In this document: positions 14,907-24,979 of the stretch, in pieces
How positions within the stretch are numbered: the first letter of the stretch is position 1
How the letters are laid out: the number at the start of each line of letters is the position of its first letter
Source of the DNA: Microbacterium sp. SZ1
GTDB taxonomy: Bacteria > Actinomycetota > Actinomycetes > Actinomycetales > Microbacteriaceae
Assembly: GCF_002362255.1 (NCBI RefSeq)
Contig: NZ_LPVV01000001.1
Location: 210,459 to 274,458, forward strand
Direction: 5' to 3'
Length of the DNA: 64,000 nt
Position numbers and translations under genes: made by a program
The notes under the pieces: generated by a model
Databases searched by the model: none
What the model was told of the DNA's origin: nothing
The model's input: only the letters and a program-made list of their open reading frames with translations

Positions 14907-17900
14907 GTGCAGCTCCATCGACTCGAGGTCCAAGGGTTCGGCCCCTTCCGCGAACGCCAGGTCGTCGACTTCGACGCGTTCGCCGACGACGGCATCTTCC
15001 TGATCGAAGGACGCACGGGCGCGGGCAAGTCGAGCATCCTCGATGCGGTGTGCTTCGGGCTCTACGGCGGGGTGCCCCGCTACGACGGCGGCGACAAGCG
15101 CCTGCGCAGCGATCACTGCGAACCAGACGACGTCACCGAGGTCGTGGTCGAGTTCAGCACACCGGCCGGGCGCTACCGGGTCCGCCGATCGCCCGAGTAC
15201 GAGCGACCCAAGAAGCGGGGTGGGGGTCTGACGGTGCAGGCCTCGTCCGTGCAGCTCGACGCCCTCGTCGGGGGTGAGTGGATCGGTCTCGCCGCCAGGG
15301 AGCGGGAGGCGGCATACGAGCTCGACGACATCCTCCAACTGAGCCGTGAGCAGTTCCTGCAGGTCATCCTCCTCGCACAGAACCGCTTCTCGGAGTTCCT
15401 CCTCGCGGGCAGTCGTGAGCGCCAGGCACTCCTGCGCAGGCTGTTCGGCACCGAGCGCTTCGAAGACGTGCAGGCCCGATTCGACGAGCGTCGCCGCGCC
15501 GCCGAGCAGGAACTGTCCTCCGGCCTCGCCGTCGTCGCGGCGCGACTCGACGAGGCCGAGCGGCTCGTCCGCAGCGCGGGCCTCGCGAACGAGGAGCGCG
15601 ACGGCGTCGAGGGCGAGTCGCAGAGCGGAGACGGCGCGACCCCCGCTCGCTCGCTCACGACCGAGGAACGGCTCGACGAGCTCGCCCGCGCGCGAGCGCG
15701 AGCCGACTACCGGGCGGAGCGCCGAGCGGCCGAACGCGACGACGCCGAGGCCCGGTCCTCGACGGCGGATGCCGCGCTTAACAGCGCCAGGGAAGAGCGC
15801 CGCGCGCAAGAGGAGCGCGACCGTGCGAGGCGGGCGCTCGACCGCCTCGAGGAGATCGAGCCGCAGATCACCGCAGCGCGTGAGGAGCTGGTCCGAGCGC
15901 GTGAGGCCGAGACGCTGCGGACGACGATCGTGGCCGCAGCGCGTGCGCAGGCCGCCCTGGAACAAGCCCTCGAGAGGGAGCAGCGGGCTCAGCGCGAGTG
16001 GAGCGCGCACGGGGTCGACACCGACGACATCGCCGCGTGGGCGTCCGAGCGAACGCGCGAGACAGGAACCTGGGCGCGCGCAGACGAACTCGAGAGATCC
16101 GCGGCGGAGCGAGAGGCTGAACGGGGTCGGGCTGCCGAGGAGGTCGCGGACGCGGCGGAGAGACTCGCCTCGATCGAGGCAGAGGGGGAGTCCCTTCCGA
16201 CGCAGCTCGACGAGACGATGGTCGAGCGGCACGACCTCCGTCGCATCGCGGACAGGGCGAGCGACCTCGCTGCGACTCTGCAGGGGGCGACTGCGCGTCT
16301 GGCGGCCGCGCACGACGTCGTGCGGCTTGACGCCGAGTGCGCTGCGTCGGAGCAAGACCTGGCCGAGGCCAGCTCCGTTCTGGCGACGAGGCAGACGGAG
16401 CTCGCGCGATTGCGGCAGCGGCGCCTCGACGGATTCGCAGGTGAGCTCGCGAGCGCTCTCGTCGACGGCGAGGCCTGCCCGGTGTGCGGCGCTCACGAGC
16501 ATCCCGCTCCGGCTGACCACTCCGATCCCGTATCCGCCGACGACATCATCGCCGCCGAGGCCCGTCGCGACGAGGCCGCGGATGCGGAGAGTTACGCTGC
16601 CGAGAAGGTCTCGTCGTTGCGGGTCGAGCTGGCAGCCGCGAGCAGTCGTGCCGATGGAAGAGACGTCCGCGAGGCGACCGAGGAGCTGACCCGAGCGAAC
16701 GAGGAGCATGCTCAGAGCCTCGCTGCCGCTGAGCGCCTGTCGTCCCTGGAGCGACGGGTCGTCGAGCTGTCGGCGCGGATCGCCAGCCTCCAGAGTGAGC
16801 GGGAGTCGGCCTCGGCCGCTCTCGCCGCGGCCCGGGAGGCACATGCGGTGATCGAGCAGCGCCTGGCCGAGGCGGCCTCGACGGTCTCGGAGGCTCGCGG
16901 CGACTTCCCGTCTGTGGCGAGGAGGATCGCCGCCGCCGAACGCGAGGTCGCCGACGCGCGGAAGCTCATCGAGGCGACCGATGAGCGAGTGCGGTGCACC
17001 CGATCCGCGACGTCGGCCGCGCAGGAGTTGACGACCGCGCTCGACGCCTCGGTCTTCGACGATGCTCACGCCGCCGAGGCCGCCCTCCGCACACCGGCGG
17101 TGCAGGCCGAACTGGAAGCACGTGTCTCCCAGCACGCCGTCGAACGCGAGAAGGAACGCGCGATCCTGTTCGACCTCGAGCTGCGGACTCTGCCCGAGGA
17201 ACCGATCGACCTCGACCCGGTCGAGCGCCGCGCCACCGAGGCGAGGGCGCTGTGGTCGACAGCCGTCGCCGAGGCGGAGCGCGCCGCCGCGACCGTGGAA
17301 CAGCTCACGGCTCTCGTCGACTCGGCCTCCTCCGCGCATGCGCGGAGTGCCGCCGGTGCCGCCGACTTCGAGGTGCTGCGGGGGCTCGCAGACGCGTTGG
17401 CCGGCCGCGGCGCGAACACCCGAAAGATGACGCTCGAGACCTTCGTGCTGGCAGCCGAGCTCGAGGAGATCGTCGAGGCGGCGAATCGTCGCCTGGCCGA
17501 CATGTCCACCGGGCGGTACCAGCTGCGCCACTCCGATGCGCTCGCCGCGCGGGGTGCCGCGTCCGGCCTGGGCATCGTCGTGTTCGACGCCTACACGGGT
17601 CAGACCCGTCCCGCGCAGTCGCTCTCCGGTGGCGAGACCTTCCTGAGCTCGCTCGCGCTCGCTCTCGGACTCGCCGAGGTCGTCACGGCACGAGCCGGCG
17701 GCATCCGTCTCGACACCCTCTTCATCGATGAGGGATTCGGATCACTCGACGGCGACACGCTCGACGTCGCCATGCGCACACTCGACGAGCTGCGTCAGGG
17801 CGGCCGAACCGTCGGCGTCATCAGCCACGTCGAAGCGATGCAGGAGCAGATCCCGGCTCAACTGTCCGTGCGGGCCACGCCCAACGGGCCGAGCATCATC

Positions 17901-17912
17901 GAGACCCGCTGA
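14907..17912 (+). CDS. sbcC: Exonuclease SbcC, SMC-like ATPase subunit
   Basis: 1,001 residues, the Rad50-type partner of SbcD. Walker A is GRTGAGKSS at 35-43; two long Ala/Glu/Arg-rich coiled coils flank a zinc hook CPVC (Cys 524 and 527) followed by GAHEHPAP; the C-terminal lobe has the signature SLSGGETF at 905-912 and Walker B LFIDEGFGSLD near 940. GTG start with GGGAGG upstream. The coiled coils account for the strong antisense open frames on the minus strand here. It is convergent with the nucleosidase gene, with only 3 bp between stops. Confidence 0.95.
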   Translation: MQLHRLEVQGFGPFRERQVVDFDAFADDGIFLIEGRTGAGKSSILDAVCFGLYGGVPRYDGGDKRLRSDHCEPDDVTEVVVEFSTPAGRYRVRRSPEYERPKKRGGGLTVQASSVQLDALVGGEWIGLAAREREAAYELDDILQLSREQFLQVILLAQNRFSEFLLAGSRERQALLRRLFGTERFEDVQARFDERRRAAEQELSSGLAVVAARLDEAERLVRSAGLANEERDGVEGESQSGDGATPARSLTTEERLDELARARARADYRAERRAAERDDAEARSSTADAALNSAREERRAQEERDRARRALDRLEEIEPQITAAREELVRAREAETLRTTIVAAARAQAALEQALEREQRAQREWSAHGVDTDDIAAWASERTRETGTWARADELERSAAEREAERGRAAEEVADAAERLASIEAEGESLPTQLDETMVERHDLRRIADRASDLAATLQGATARLAAAHDVVRLDAECAASEQDLAEASSVLATRQTELARLRQRRLDGFAGELASALVDGEACPVCGAHEHPAPADHSDPVSADDIIAAEARRDEAADAESYAAEKVSSLRVELAAASSRADGRDVREATEELTRANEEHAQSLAAAERLSSLERRVVELSARIASLQSERESASAALAAAREAHAVIEQRLAEAASTVSEARGDFPSVARRIAAAEREVADARKLIEATDERVRCTRSATSAAQELTTALDASVFDDAHAAEAALRTPAVQAELEARVSQHAVEREKERAILFDLELRTLPEEPIDLDPVERRATEARALWSTAVAEAERAAATVEQLTALVDSASSAHARSAAGAADFEVLRGLADALAGRGANTRKMTLETFVLAAELEEIVEAANRRLADMSTGRYQLRHSDALAARGAASGLGIVVFDAYTGQTRPAQSLSGGETFLSSLALALGLAEVVTARAGGIRLDTLFIDEGFGSLDGDTLDVAMRTLDELRQGGRTVGVISHVEAMQEQIPAQLSVRATPNGPSIIETR

Positions 17913-17915
17913 CCG

Positions 17916-18473
17916 TCAGACCCCGTACTCCTGGCGCACGGTCTCGCGCAGCATCACGCTGCACCGGGCGATCGCCGCGCGGAAGTCGACGAGCGCGCCG
18001 TCCTCGGCACGATCCGAGATCGCTCTGAACGCGCGGATCGGCACGCCGAACTGCTGCGCGACCCAGATGTACGCGTACGTCTCCATGTCGACGAGCCCGG
18101 CACCGGAGGGGCGGATGACCGCGGTGATCCCCGCATCCCCGACGAAGCTGTCTCCGGTCGCGATGAGCACGCCCTCCCGGCCCGTCGACACGCGAGCGGG
18201 CAGGGACACGTGCTGTCCGGCGACGCCCTCGAGGTCGAAGACGTCGTGCTGCAGCGCGCTGCCGATCTCGTGCACCACGGCGTCCAGCTCAGGGTCGATA
18301 CCGCCGGCTGTGCCCACGACCACGATCTCCTCGTAATCGTTCGCGGACAGCGCTCGGGTCAGTGCGTAGGTCGCCTGCATCTTGCCCTCGCCGGTGACGA
18401 GCTGATCGAACCCCTCGAGTGCCTCGGGGAATGCTTCGAGTTCGGATGCCATCGCGGCGACGAGAAGTCTCAC
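17916..18473 (-). CDS. 5'-methylthioadenosine/S-adenosylhomocysteine nucleosidase-like protein
   Basis: 185 residues from GTG 18473 of the PNP/UDP phosphorylase superfamily. Active-site features of MTA/SAH nucleosidases are visible: E11 in AMASELEAF, the glycine loop VVGTAGGID, the metal/ribose region GLVDMETYA with E131, and the catalytic Asp in AISDRAED (D154). It probably hydrolyses MTA, SAH or a related nucleoside in the activated-methyl cycle. An in-frame extension to 18587 is possible, but those extra residues are unlike the family. An NANNNT-like GAGAAT hexamer ends 6 nt before the GTG. Confidence 0.8.
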   Translation of the reverse strand: MRLLVAAMASELEAFPEALEGFDQLVTGEGKMQATYALTRALSANDYEEIVVVGTAGGIDPELDAVVHEIGSALQHDVFDLEGVAGQHVSLPARVSTGREGVLIATGDSFVGDAGITAVIRPSGAGLVDMETYAYIWVAQQFGVPIRAFRAISDRAEDGALVDFRAAIARCSVMLRETVRQEYGV

Positions 18474-18585
18474 CCCTGCATTCTCCCATTGCCCGCAGAC
18501 GGCTCGCCGCGGCTCCGCGCCCCGCACGTCATTCCGATGTAACACTGGGGGAGGATACTGATGTCGACCAGACCGGAGGACCGCC

Positions 18586-19404
18586 ATGACCCTGCAGCAG
18601 CAGATCGCGGAAGCGCTCGGCGTGAAGCCCGAGATCGAACCGGAAGCCGAAGTGGAACGCCGGGTGCAGTTCCTCGTCGACTACCTGCGCACGACCGGAG
18701 CCAAGGGATTCGTCCTCGGCATCTCGGGCGGCCAGGATTCGACTCTGGCGGGCAGGCTGGCTCAGCTCGCCGTCGAGCGCGTGCGCGCCGAAGGCGGGGA
18801 GGCGAAGTTCCTCGCCGTCCGACTCCCGTACCGGGTGCAGCACGATGCAGAGGATGCGGCCGCTGCCTTGGCGTTCATCGAGCCCGACGCGTCGGTCGAG
18901 GTGAACATCCAGAACGGGGTCGACGGCGTCGAGGCAGACATCGAGTTCGCGGTCACGAGCGACATCACCGACTTCAACCGCGGGAACATCAAGGCGCGCC
19001 TGCGGATGGTGACCCAGTACGCGCTCGCGGGTCACGACGGACTGCTCGTGATCGGCACCGACCATGCGGCGGAGGCCGTCACGGGTTTCTACACGAAGTT
19101 CGGTGACGGCGCGGCCGACATCCTGCCGCTCTCGGGCCTGACCAAGCGGCAGGGGCGTTCTCTGCTCCTGCATCTCGACGCTCCGGAACGACTCGCGTAC
19201 AAGGTGCCGACGGCAGACCTGCTCGACGGGCAGCCCGGCCGCGCGGACGAGGACGAACTGGGCCTCACCTACGAGCAGATCGACGCCTTCCTCGAGGGTC
19301 AGGACGTCGATCCCGAGGTCGCCGGGCGTATCGAGTCCAGGTACCTCGCGACACAGCACAAGCGGCACCTCCCGGTGACGCCCGACGACACCTGGTGGCG
19401 CTGA
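18586..19404 (+). CDS. nadE: NH3-dependent NAD+ synthetase
   Basis: 274 residues, the short ammonia-dependent form without a glutaminase domain. It makes NAD+ from deamido-NAD+, ATP and ammonia. The ATP-pyrophosphatase P-loop is SGGQDST at 47-53; downstream lie [25 protein letters not shown](Y)TKFGDG and the loop LTKRQGR, all typical of NadE. The C-terminus [14 protein letters not shown] is as in other bacterial homologues. A GGAGGA ribosome-binding site precedes the ATG. Confidence 0.95.
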   Translation: MTLQQQIAEALGVKPEIEPEAEVERRVQFLVDYLRTTGAKGFVLGISGGQDSTLAGRLAQLAVERVRAEGGEAKFLAVRLPYRVQHDAEDAAAALAFIEPDASVEVNIQNGVDGVEADIEFAVTSDITDFNRGNIKARLRMVTQYALAGHDGLLVIGTDHAAEAVTGFYTKFGDGAADILPLSGLTKRQGRSLLLHLDAPERLAYKVPTADLLDGQPGRADEDELGLTYEQIDAFLEGQDVDPEVAGRIESRYLATQHKRHLPVTPDDTWWR

Positions 19405-19478
19405 CGGGCCCTGCGCGACGGAGGTCCCGTGTCGGATGCCGCGGCTAGGGTCGAAGCATCCGAAGGAACGGGAGAAAC

Positions 19479-22400
19479 GTGCGGATCGACACCCTGGCGC
19501 AACGCGTCATCTGGAGCGCGAGCGATCTCAAAGCGGCTGCCGAGTGCGAGTTCGCCTGGTGTCGCGCGATCGACGCGAAGCTCGGGCGCGTACCCGCGGT
19601 CGATGAGCCGGAAGACGCCACTCTGGCCCGCGCTGCCCGCCTCGGCGACGTGCATGAGCAGAACGTGCTCGAGCGGTACATCGCGGAGCTCGGAGAGGAG
19701 CGCGTGCACCAGGTCGAGAAGGTGTCGTCGGTCGATGCCGATGCTCTCTCCGCCGCCGTCACCGAGACGATCGCGGCTCTCGATTCCGACGCCCTCGTCG
19801 TTTTCCAGGCGGCGTTCTCGACCGACGAGTTCGTGGGGTTCGCCGACTTCCTGAAGCGCGACGACGACGGCCGCTGGCGGGTGCAGGACTCGAAGCTCGC
19901 CCGCACCGCGCGGGTCACGGCACTCATGCAACTGGCGGCATACGTCGATCAGCTCGATCGACTGGGGGTACCCCGCTCCGACGAGGTCGACCTGATCCTC
20001 GGCGACGGCACCGTCAGCACGCATCGCGTCGACGACCTGCTGCCCCTGTTCCAGGTGCGCCGTGCGCGGCTCCGCTCGCTCATCGCCGATCGTCGCATCG
20101 ACGATCCGAGCCCCGAGGCAGCGCTCGCCTGGGGAGACGACCGCGGAGACCTCGACGTCGTCGCGTGCGGCCGCTGTGCGAGTTGCGAAGAGCAGGTCAT
20201 CGCCCACCGCGACCTGCTGATGGTCGCGAGGATGAGGCCGGTCCAGCGGGCCCGTCTGCGCGCGGCCGGTATCGAGACGATCGACGCGCTCGCCGCGGTG
20301 ACGGCTGCGCCCGAGGCCATGAACGTCGATACGTTCGAGACCCTGCGCTCGCAAGCGCGCGTGCAGTTGCGAGCGGATGCCGAGGGCGCAGCCGCCTACG
20401 ACGTGCACTACGCCGCTGCGATACACACGCTGCCGGTGCCGAGCCACGGCGACATCTTCTTCGACTTCGAGGGCGATCCGCTGTACACCGAGCCGGCACT
20501 CGACGGTCGGCCGCACTGGGGACTCGACTACCTGTTCGGCTGGGTGGACAACCACGACCAGTACTCCGCGCTGTGGGCGCACGACTTCGCGGCCGAGAAG
20601 CGGGCCTTCGAGCAGTTCCTCGATTTCGTGAAGCTCCGCCGCACCACCCACCCCGACATGCACATCTACCACTACGCCCCCTATGAGACCTCGCACCTCA
20701 TCGCGATGGCGGCCCGCTACGGCGTGCGTGAGGCCGAGGTCGACAGGCTCCTGCGCGAGGGCGTGTTCGTCGATCTCTACCCGCTCGTGCTGCGGACGGT
20801 ACGCGTCGGGTCGCGCTCGTATTCGATCAAGAAGCTCGAGCCGCTCTACATGGGCGAGGATGTGCGCACGAGCGATGTGCAGAAGGGCGATGACTCGATC
20901 GTGCAGTACGTCGCCGCCCGCGAGCTCGTCGCGGCGGGGGAGCAGGCGGAGGCGGATGCCGTTCTCGCCGACCTCGCCGACTACAACCGGTACGACTGCG
21001 TCTCGACCAGGCGCCTCCGCGACTGGCTGATCGAGATCGCGCGCCGCGAGGGTGTGAATCCGGCCCCGCCCGACGAGGCGGACGAGGTGATCTACGAGCC
21101 GTCGCCGCGCTCCGTCGCGCTGCTCACCGATGCCGAGCAAGCCGCGGCCGCGGGTGGCGACGGCCAGGTGCACCGCATCGCGGCCGCGGCGATCGACTAC
21201 TTCCCCAGGGAGGCCAAGAGCTTCTGGGTCTCGCACTTCCAGCGGCTGCGTGAGCCCGTCACGATGTGGGACGGCACACGCGACGTGGTCCGCGTCGACC
21301 GCCTCGCCTCCCGTGTGGTTCGCGAGTGGAGCGTCGGGGAGGGGCGTCGTGTGATGTCACGCGACATCGAGATCCGTGGTGAGGTGTCGCCGGGAACGAC
21401 GCTCGGTACAGGCGGCCAACCGTTCGCGCTCTACGAGGTGCCGGCGCCGTTCGACCTCGAGGTGCCGTCGCGCGCGGTGCACGTGCCGCATACGGTGACG
21501 ATCATCGATGTGCTGGACGACGGCTACCTCATCACGGAGTCGGCGATCCAGGGGCAGACCTGGGACGAGCTGCCGCTCGCGCTGACCCCTGCCTCCCCGC
21601 CGCGAGTCGTTTCGCTGCAGGGCGCGATCGACGAGTGGGCGGATGCCGTGCATGCCGCCGCTCCCGGCTACCCGCATGACGCCGCCACCGATGTGCTGCG
21701 CCGCATCCCGCCGCGGACGCGCTCCGGACGAAGCCTTCCCGCGCAGGGCGATGACGCGGTCGGGGCGATCGTGCGGGCCGTCCTCGACCTCGACGACAGC
21801 TACCTCGCCGTGCAAGGCCCTCCGGGCACCGGCAAGACGTACACGGGATCGCAGGTCATAGCGCGGCTCGTGAACGAACACGGCTACCGCATCGGCGTCG
21901 TGGCTCAGTCGCACTCGATCATCGAGAACCTGCTCGAACGCGTCGTCGCCGACGGGGTGCCGTCTGGACAGGTGGGGAAGGCCCCGAAGGATTCAGCGGC
22001 CGAGCCCGGGTACACGGTGATCCCGAAGACCGGCATGGCATCGTTCCTCGCCGAGAACGAGGGCCGAGGCGTCGTCGTCGGCGGCACGGCCTGGGACTTC
22101 AGCAACACCACCAGGGTCGAGCGCCACGGCCTCGACCTCCTCGTCGTCGACGAGGCAGGTCAGTTCTCGCTCGCGTCGACGATCGCGGTCGCAGCAGGCG
22201 CGAAGAACCTGCTGCTCCTGGGAGACCCGCAGCAGCTGCCGCAGGTCAGCCAGGGCGCGCACCCGGAGCCCGTCGACACGTCGGCGCTCGGCTGGGTCAT
22301 GGACGGTGACGAGGTCGTGCGGCCGGAGTTCGGATACTTCCTCGAACGCTCGTGGCGCATGCACCCATTCGTCGCGGCTCCCGTCTCACGCCTCGCCTAC

Positions 22401-22949
22401 GCCGGACGCCTGGCGTCGGCGCCGGGCACGGAGAAGCGCGGGATCGAGGGCATCGATCCCGGGCTGCATGTGGTTCCGCTGCGTCATCGCGGCAACGCCA
22501 CGCAGTCGCCCGAGGAAGCCGCCGAGGTGGTGGCGCTGGTCAGCGACCTGCTCGGTCGCACCGTCACCGATCACACCGCCGCGACCCGGACTCGTCCGCT
22601 CGGACAGAGCGACATCATCGTCGTCACGCCGTACAACGCACAGCGACAGCTCGTGCACGACGCTCTCGCCACGGCGGGGTTCCCCGACGTGCCCGTCGGC
22701 ACGGTCGACAACTTCCAGGGCAAGGAAGCGGTCGTCTCGATCACGTCCCTCGCGGCGTCGAGCGGCAAGGATGCTCCGCGCGGACCGGAATTCCTGCTCA
22801 TGCAGAATCGTCTGAACGTCGCCATCTCCCGGGCTCAGGTCGCGGCATACCTGATCCATTCGCCGGCGCTTCTCGACGACCTCCCGCGCACACCGGAGGG
22901 CGTCGCTCGTTTGAGCGCGTTCGCGCGCCTCGTGGGAGCTGCCGAATGA
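19479..22949 (+). CDS. RecB-like nuclease / DnaQ-like / SF1 helicase fusion (TM0106 type)
   Basis: 1,156 residues with three enzymatic modules. Residues about 1-220 are a RecB/Cas4-type PD-(D/E)XK nuclease: WSASDLKAAAECEF, GFADFL and VQDSKLAR, then QLAAYVDQL. A CGRCASC cysteine cluster follows at 228-234. Residues about 325-520 are an RNase H/DnaQ-like domain with FFDFEGDP and a closing YNRYDCVSTRRL. The C-terminal half is a DNA2/UPF1-like SF1 helicase: Walker A QGPPGTGKT near 780, DEAG near 890, and LLGDPQQLP and GTVDNFQGKE. GTG start with GGGAGAA upstream. Likely a DNA repair nuclease-helicase; the exact role is unknown. The next gene starts inside its stop codon. Confidence 0.88.
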   Translation: MRIDTLAQRVIWSASDLKAAAECEFAWCRAIDAKLGRVPAVDEPEDATLARAARLGDVHEQNVLERYIAELGEERVHQVEKVSSVDADALSAAVTETIAALDSDALVVFQAAFSTDEFVGFADFLKRDDDGRWRVQDSKLARTARVTALMQLAAYVDQLDRLGVPRSDEVDLILGDGTVSTHRVDDLLPLFQVRRARLRSLIADRRIDDPSPEAALAWGDDRGDLDVVACGRCASCEEQVIAHRDLLMVARMRPVQRARLRAAGIETIDALAAVTAAPEAMNVDTFETLRSQARVQLRADAEGAAAYDVHYAAAIHTLPVPSHGDIFFDFEGDPLYTEPALDGRPHWGLDYLFGWVDNHDQYSALWAHDFAAEKRAFEQFLDFVKLRRTTHPDMHIYHYAPYETSHLIAMAARYGVREAEVDRLLREGVFVDLYPLVLRTVRVGSRSYSIKKLEPLYMGEDVRTSDVQKGDDSIVQYVAARELVAAGEQAEADAVLADLADYNRYDCVSTRRLRDWLIEIARREGVNPAPPDEADEVIYEPSPRSVALLTDAEQAAAAGGDGQVHRIAAAAIDYFPREAKSFWVSHFQRLREPVTMWDGTRDVVRVDRLASRVVREWSVGEGRRVMSRDIEIRGEVSPGTTLGTGGQPFALYEVPAPFDLEVPSRAVHVPHTVTIIDVLDDGYLITESAIQGQTWDELPLALTPASPPRVVSLQGAIDEWADAVHAAAPGYPHDAATDVLRRIPPRTRSGRSLPAQGDDAVGAIVRAVLDLDDSYLAVQGPPGTGKTYTGSQVIARLVNEHGYRIGVVAQSHSIIENLLERVVADGVPSGQVGKAPKDSAAEPGYTVIPKTGMASFLAENEGRGVVVGGTAWDFSNTTRVERHGLDLLVVDEAGQFSLASTIAVAAGAKNLLLLGDPQQLPQVSQGAHPEPVDTSALGWVMDGDEVVRPEFGYFLERSWRMHPFVAAPVSRLAYAGRLASAPGTEKRGIEGIDPGLHVVPLRHRGNATQSPEEAAEVVALVSDLLGRTVTDHTAATRTRPLGQSDIIVVTPYNAQRQLVHDALATAGFPDVPVGTVDNFQGKEAVVSITSLAASSGKDAPRGPEFLLMQNRLNVAISRAQVAAYLIHSPALLDDLPRTPEGVARLSAFARLVGAAE

Positions 22950-23734
22950 GCCACGCAGCGCCGACCGAGCACACAACCGAACAGATCCTGCGGGCCTCCG
23001 CAGCGTGGGCGTGGTTCCCGCGTGACAGCGAGCAGGAGAAGACCCACCTGCAGCTGGTGCGCTACCCGGCGAGATTCGGCGGTGGCGTCCGCGGATCGCA
23101 GGTCGACTCGCGGTCCGACCCGGGTACGGTGATCGACGACGCGCTTGAGCGGACGAAGTCGTGGGGCGAGACCGTCTTCACCTTCTGGACCAACGCCTCT
23201 GATTCGCCCGACCTCGAGGACGAACTCCGGCGTCGGGGAGCCGACCATATCGACACGGTCGCCGTCTTCGCACGCGCGGTCGACGGCCCCGCCATAGAGG
23301 TGCCGCCGGGGGTCACTGCGGAGATCGTGCGCACCCTCGACCAGGTGCGCGACGTCGACAGCGTGAACGTGCCGGTGTGGGAGCAGAGCGCACTCGACAA
23401 CGACGGATTGCGCGCCGAGCTCGCCGAGATCACAGCCGCGCTCGAGGCCGGAGAAGCTCTCCGCGTGCTGGCACGGATCGATGGCCGCCCCGTCAGCACC
23501 GGCGGCTGCACCATCGTCGACGGTTTCGCCCGGCTCTGGGGTGCTGCGACGCTGGAGCATGCACGCGGACGCGGGGCGTATCGAGCAGTCCTCGCCGAAC
23601 GCCTTCGCGCGAGCGCCGAGAGAGGCGCGGTCACGGCGCTCGTGAAGGGCCGCGTCTCGACGTCGGCTCCGATCCTCCGTCGTGCGGGATTCGTGCACTA
23701 CGGCGACGAGCGGGCATACCGCCTGACCGTGTGA
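22946..23734 (+). CDS. GNAT-family N-acetyltransferase
   Basis: 262 residues from ATG 22946, which overlaps the helicase stop by 4 nt and so is probably translationally coupled. The C-terminal half has the GNAT fold: RVLARIDGRPVSTGGCTIVDGFARLWGAATLEHARGRGAYRAVL contains the acetyl-CoA loop R-G-x-G-A as ARGRGAYR, followed by KGRVSTSAPILRRAGF, a common GNAT ending. The N-terminal 120 residues (TEHTTEQILRASAAWAWFP) look like the region found before the GNAT domain in actinobacterial tandem forms. Acceptor substrate unknown. Confidence 0.8.
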   Translation: MSHAAPTEHTTEQILRASAAWAWFPRDSEQEKTHLQLVRYPARFGGGVRGSQVDSRSDPGTVIDDALERTKSWGETVFTFWTNASDSPDLEDELRRRGADHIDTVAVFARAVDGPAIEVPPGVTAEIVRTLDQVRDVDSVNVPVWEQSALDNDGLRAELAEITAALEAGEALRVLARIDGRPVSTGGCTIVDGFARLWGAATLEHARGRGAYRAVLAERLRASAERGAVTALVKGRVSTSAPILRRAGFVHYGDERAYRLTV

Positions 23735-23740
23735 GGGTGT

Positions 23741-23810
23741 GGCTCAGACCGGGGCGGCAGGCCGGGACCGGCTCAGAACGCGGCGGCAGGCCGAGGCCGG
23801 CTCAGACCGT
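23741..23810. repeat. Two and a third 29-bp tandem units at the upp 3' end
   Basis: Units begin at 23741, 23770 and 23799 with GGCTCAGA; the first two agree at most of 29 positions (GGGCGGCAGGCC versus GCGGCGGCAGGCC core). The third carries the upp stop codon, so the array looks like duplication of the upp 3' end into the intergenic gap. Confidence 0.65.
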
Positions 23811-24434
23811 GCCGTACAGGCGGTCTCCGGCGTCGCCGAGGCCGGGAACGATGTAGCCCTTCTCGTTCAGCCGTTCGTCGAGGGCGCCGAGCACGAGCGT
23901 GACGTCGCGATCGCCGGCCATCTCCTCGATCGCAGCGACACCCTCGGGGGTGCCGAGCAGGCAGATCGCCGTGACGTCCTTGGCCCCGCGGTCGAACAGG
24001 AATTGGATCGCGGCGGCGAGCGAGCCGCCGGTGGCGAGCATCGGGTCGATCGCGAAGCACTGACGGTCGCTGAGGTCCTCGGGGAGGCGTTCGGCGTAGG
24101 TCGTGGGCTCGAACGTCTGCTCGTCACGCACCATCCCGAGGAAGCCGACCTCTGCGGTCGGCAGCAGCTTGACGAGGCCTTCGAGCATTCCGAGACCGGC
24201 GCGCAGGATCGGGACGACGATGGGGCGGGGCTCCGAGATCTTCACGCCCATGGTCTTGGTGACGGGGGTCGTGATCTCGATCGGGCTGACCTTGACGCTG
24301 CGGGTCGCCTCGTACGCGAGAAGCGTCACGAGCTCCTCGGTGAGCTGACGGAACACCGGCGACGGGGTGCGATGGTCGCGCAGCACCGAGAGCTTGTGGG
24401 TGACGAGAGGGTGGTCGGCGACGTGGACACGCAT
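23802..24434 (-). CDS. upp: Uracil phosphoribosyltransferase
   Basis: 210 residues, full length for Upp. It converts uracil and PRPP to UMP in pyrimidine salvage. The PRPP-binding loop is [13 protein letters not shown] at 128-140, with LRAGLGM at 77-83 and the uracil-site C-terminal [18 protein letters not shown] ends 6 nt before the ATG on this strand, predicting a leaderless mRNA; the divergent tadA gene has the same arrangement, so the two short promoters lie back to back. Confidence 0.95.
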   Translation of the reverse strand: MRVHVADHPLVTHKLSVLRDHRTPSPVFRQLTEELVTLLAYEATRSVKVSPIEITTPVTKTMGVKISEPRPIVVPILRAGLGMLEGLVKLLPTAEVGFLGMVRDEQTFEPTTYAERLPEDLSDRQCFAIDPMLATGGSLAAAIQFLFDRGAKDVTAICLLGTPEGVAAIEEMAGDRDVTLVLGALDERLNEKGYIVPGLGDAGDRLYGTV

Positions 24435-24493
24435 GGATACAGGCTAATGCGCCGCGGCCCCGCACACGACATCGAACGGCATAGGCTCGGGGC

Positions 24494-24949
24494 ATGACGC
24501 CCGCCGACACGACAGCGATGCACCGCGCACTCCAGCTCGCCGGCGAGGCTGCACGAGCCGATGAGATCCCGGTCGGCGCAGTCGTCCTCGACTCGAACGG
24601 ACGCATCATCGCCGAGGGACGCAACACCCGCGAAGAGACCCACGACCCGACCGGACACGCCGAGATCGAGGCGCTGCGGCGCGCTGCGGCATCCGTCGGC
24701 TCTTGGAATCTGCAGGGTCACACCCTGGTGGTCACCCTCGAGCCGTGTGTGATGTGCGCGGGCGCGATCCTGCAGGCGCGCATCGCGCGCGTCGTGTTCG
24801 GCGCGTGGGACGACAAGGCCGGCGCGGCGGGGTCCATGTACGACGTGCTGCGCGATCGGCGACTGCCCTACCGTGCCGAGGTCGTCGCGGGAGTCCAGGC
24901 GGATGCCGCGACGGCACTGCTCCGAGACTTCTTCGAGCAGCGGCGCTGA
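24494..24949 (+). CDS. tadA: tRNA-specific adenosine deaminase
   Basis: 151 residues of the zinc cytidine/deoxycytidylate deaminase fold. The zinc site is H55-A-E57 and P84-C85-V-M-C88, with the DEIPVGAV start common to TadA. It deaminates A34 of tRNA-Arg(ACG) to inosine and is normally essential. TAGGCT (24482-24487) ends 6 nt before the ATG, so a leaderless transcript is expected. A guanine- or cytosine-deaminase role is less likely given the ASVGSWNLQGHTLVVTLEPCVMCAGA block. Confidence 0.9.
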   Translation: MTPADTTAMHRALQLAGEAARADEIPVGAVVLDSNGRIIAEGRNTREETHDPTGHAEIEALRRAAASVGSWNLQGHTLVVTLEPCVMCAGAILQARIARVVFGAWDDKAGAAGSMYDVLRDRRLPYRAEVVAGVQADAATALLRDFFEQRR

Positions 24950-24979
24950 CCGGGATCGATCAGCGCCTACGCGCCACAG

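Noticed and set aside
13437..17531. A 1,364-codon open frame on the minus strand
   Set aside because: It lies antisense to sbcD and sbcC, whose products are certain. Long antisense frames are normal in GC-rich coding DNA; its translation is Arg/Gly/Leu rich with no recognisable domain.
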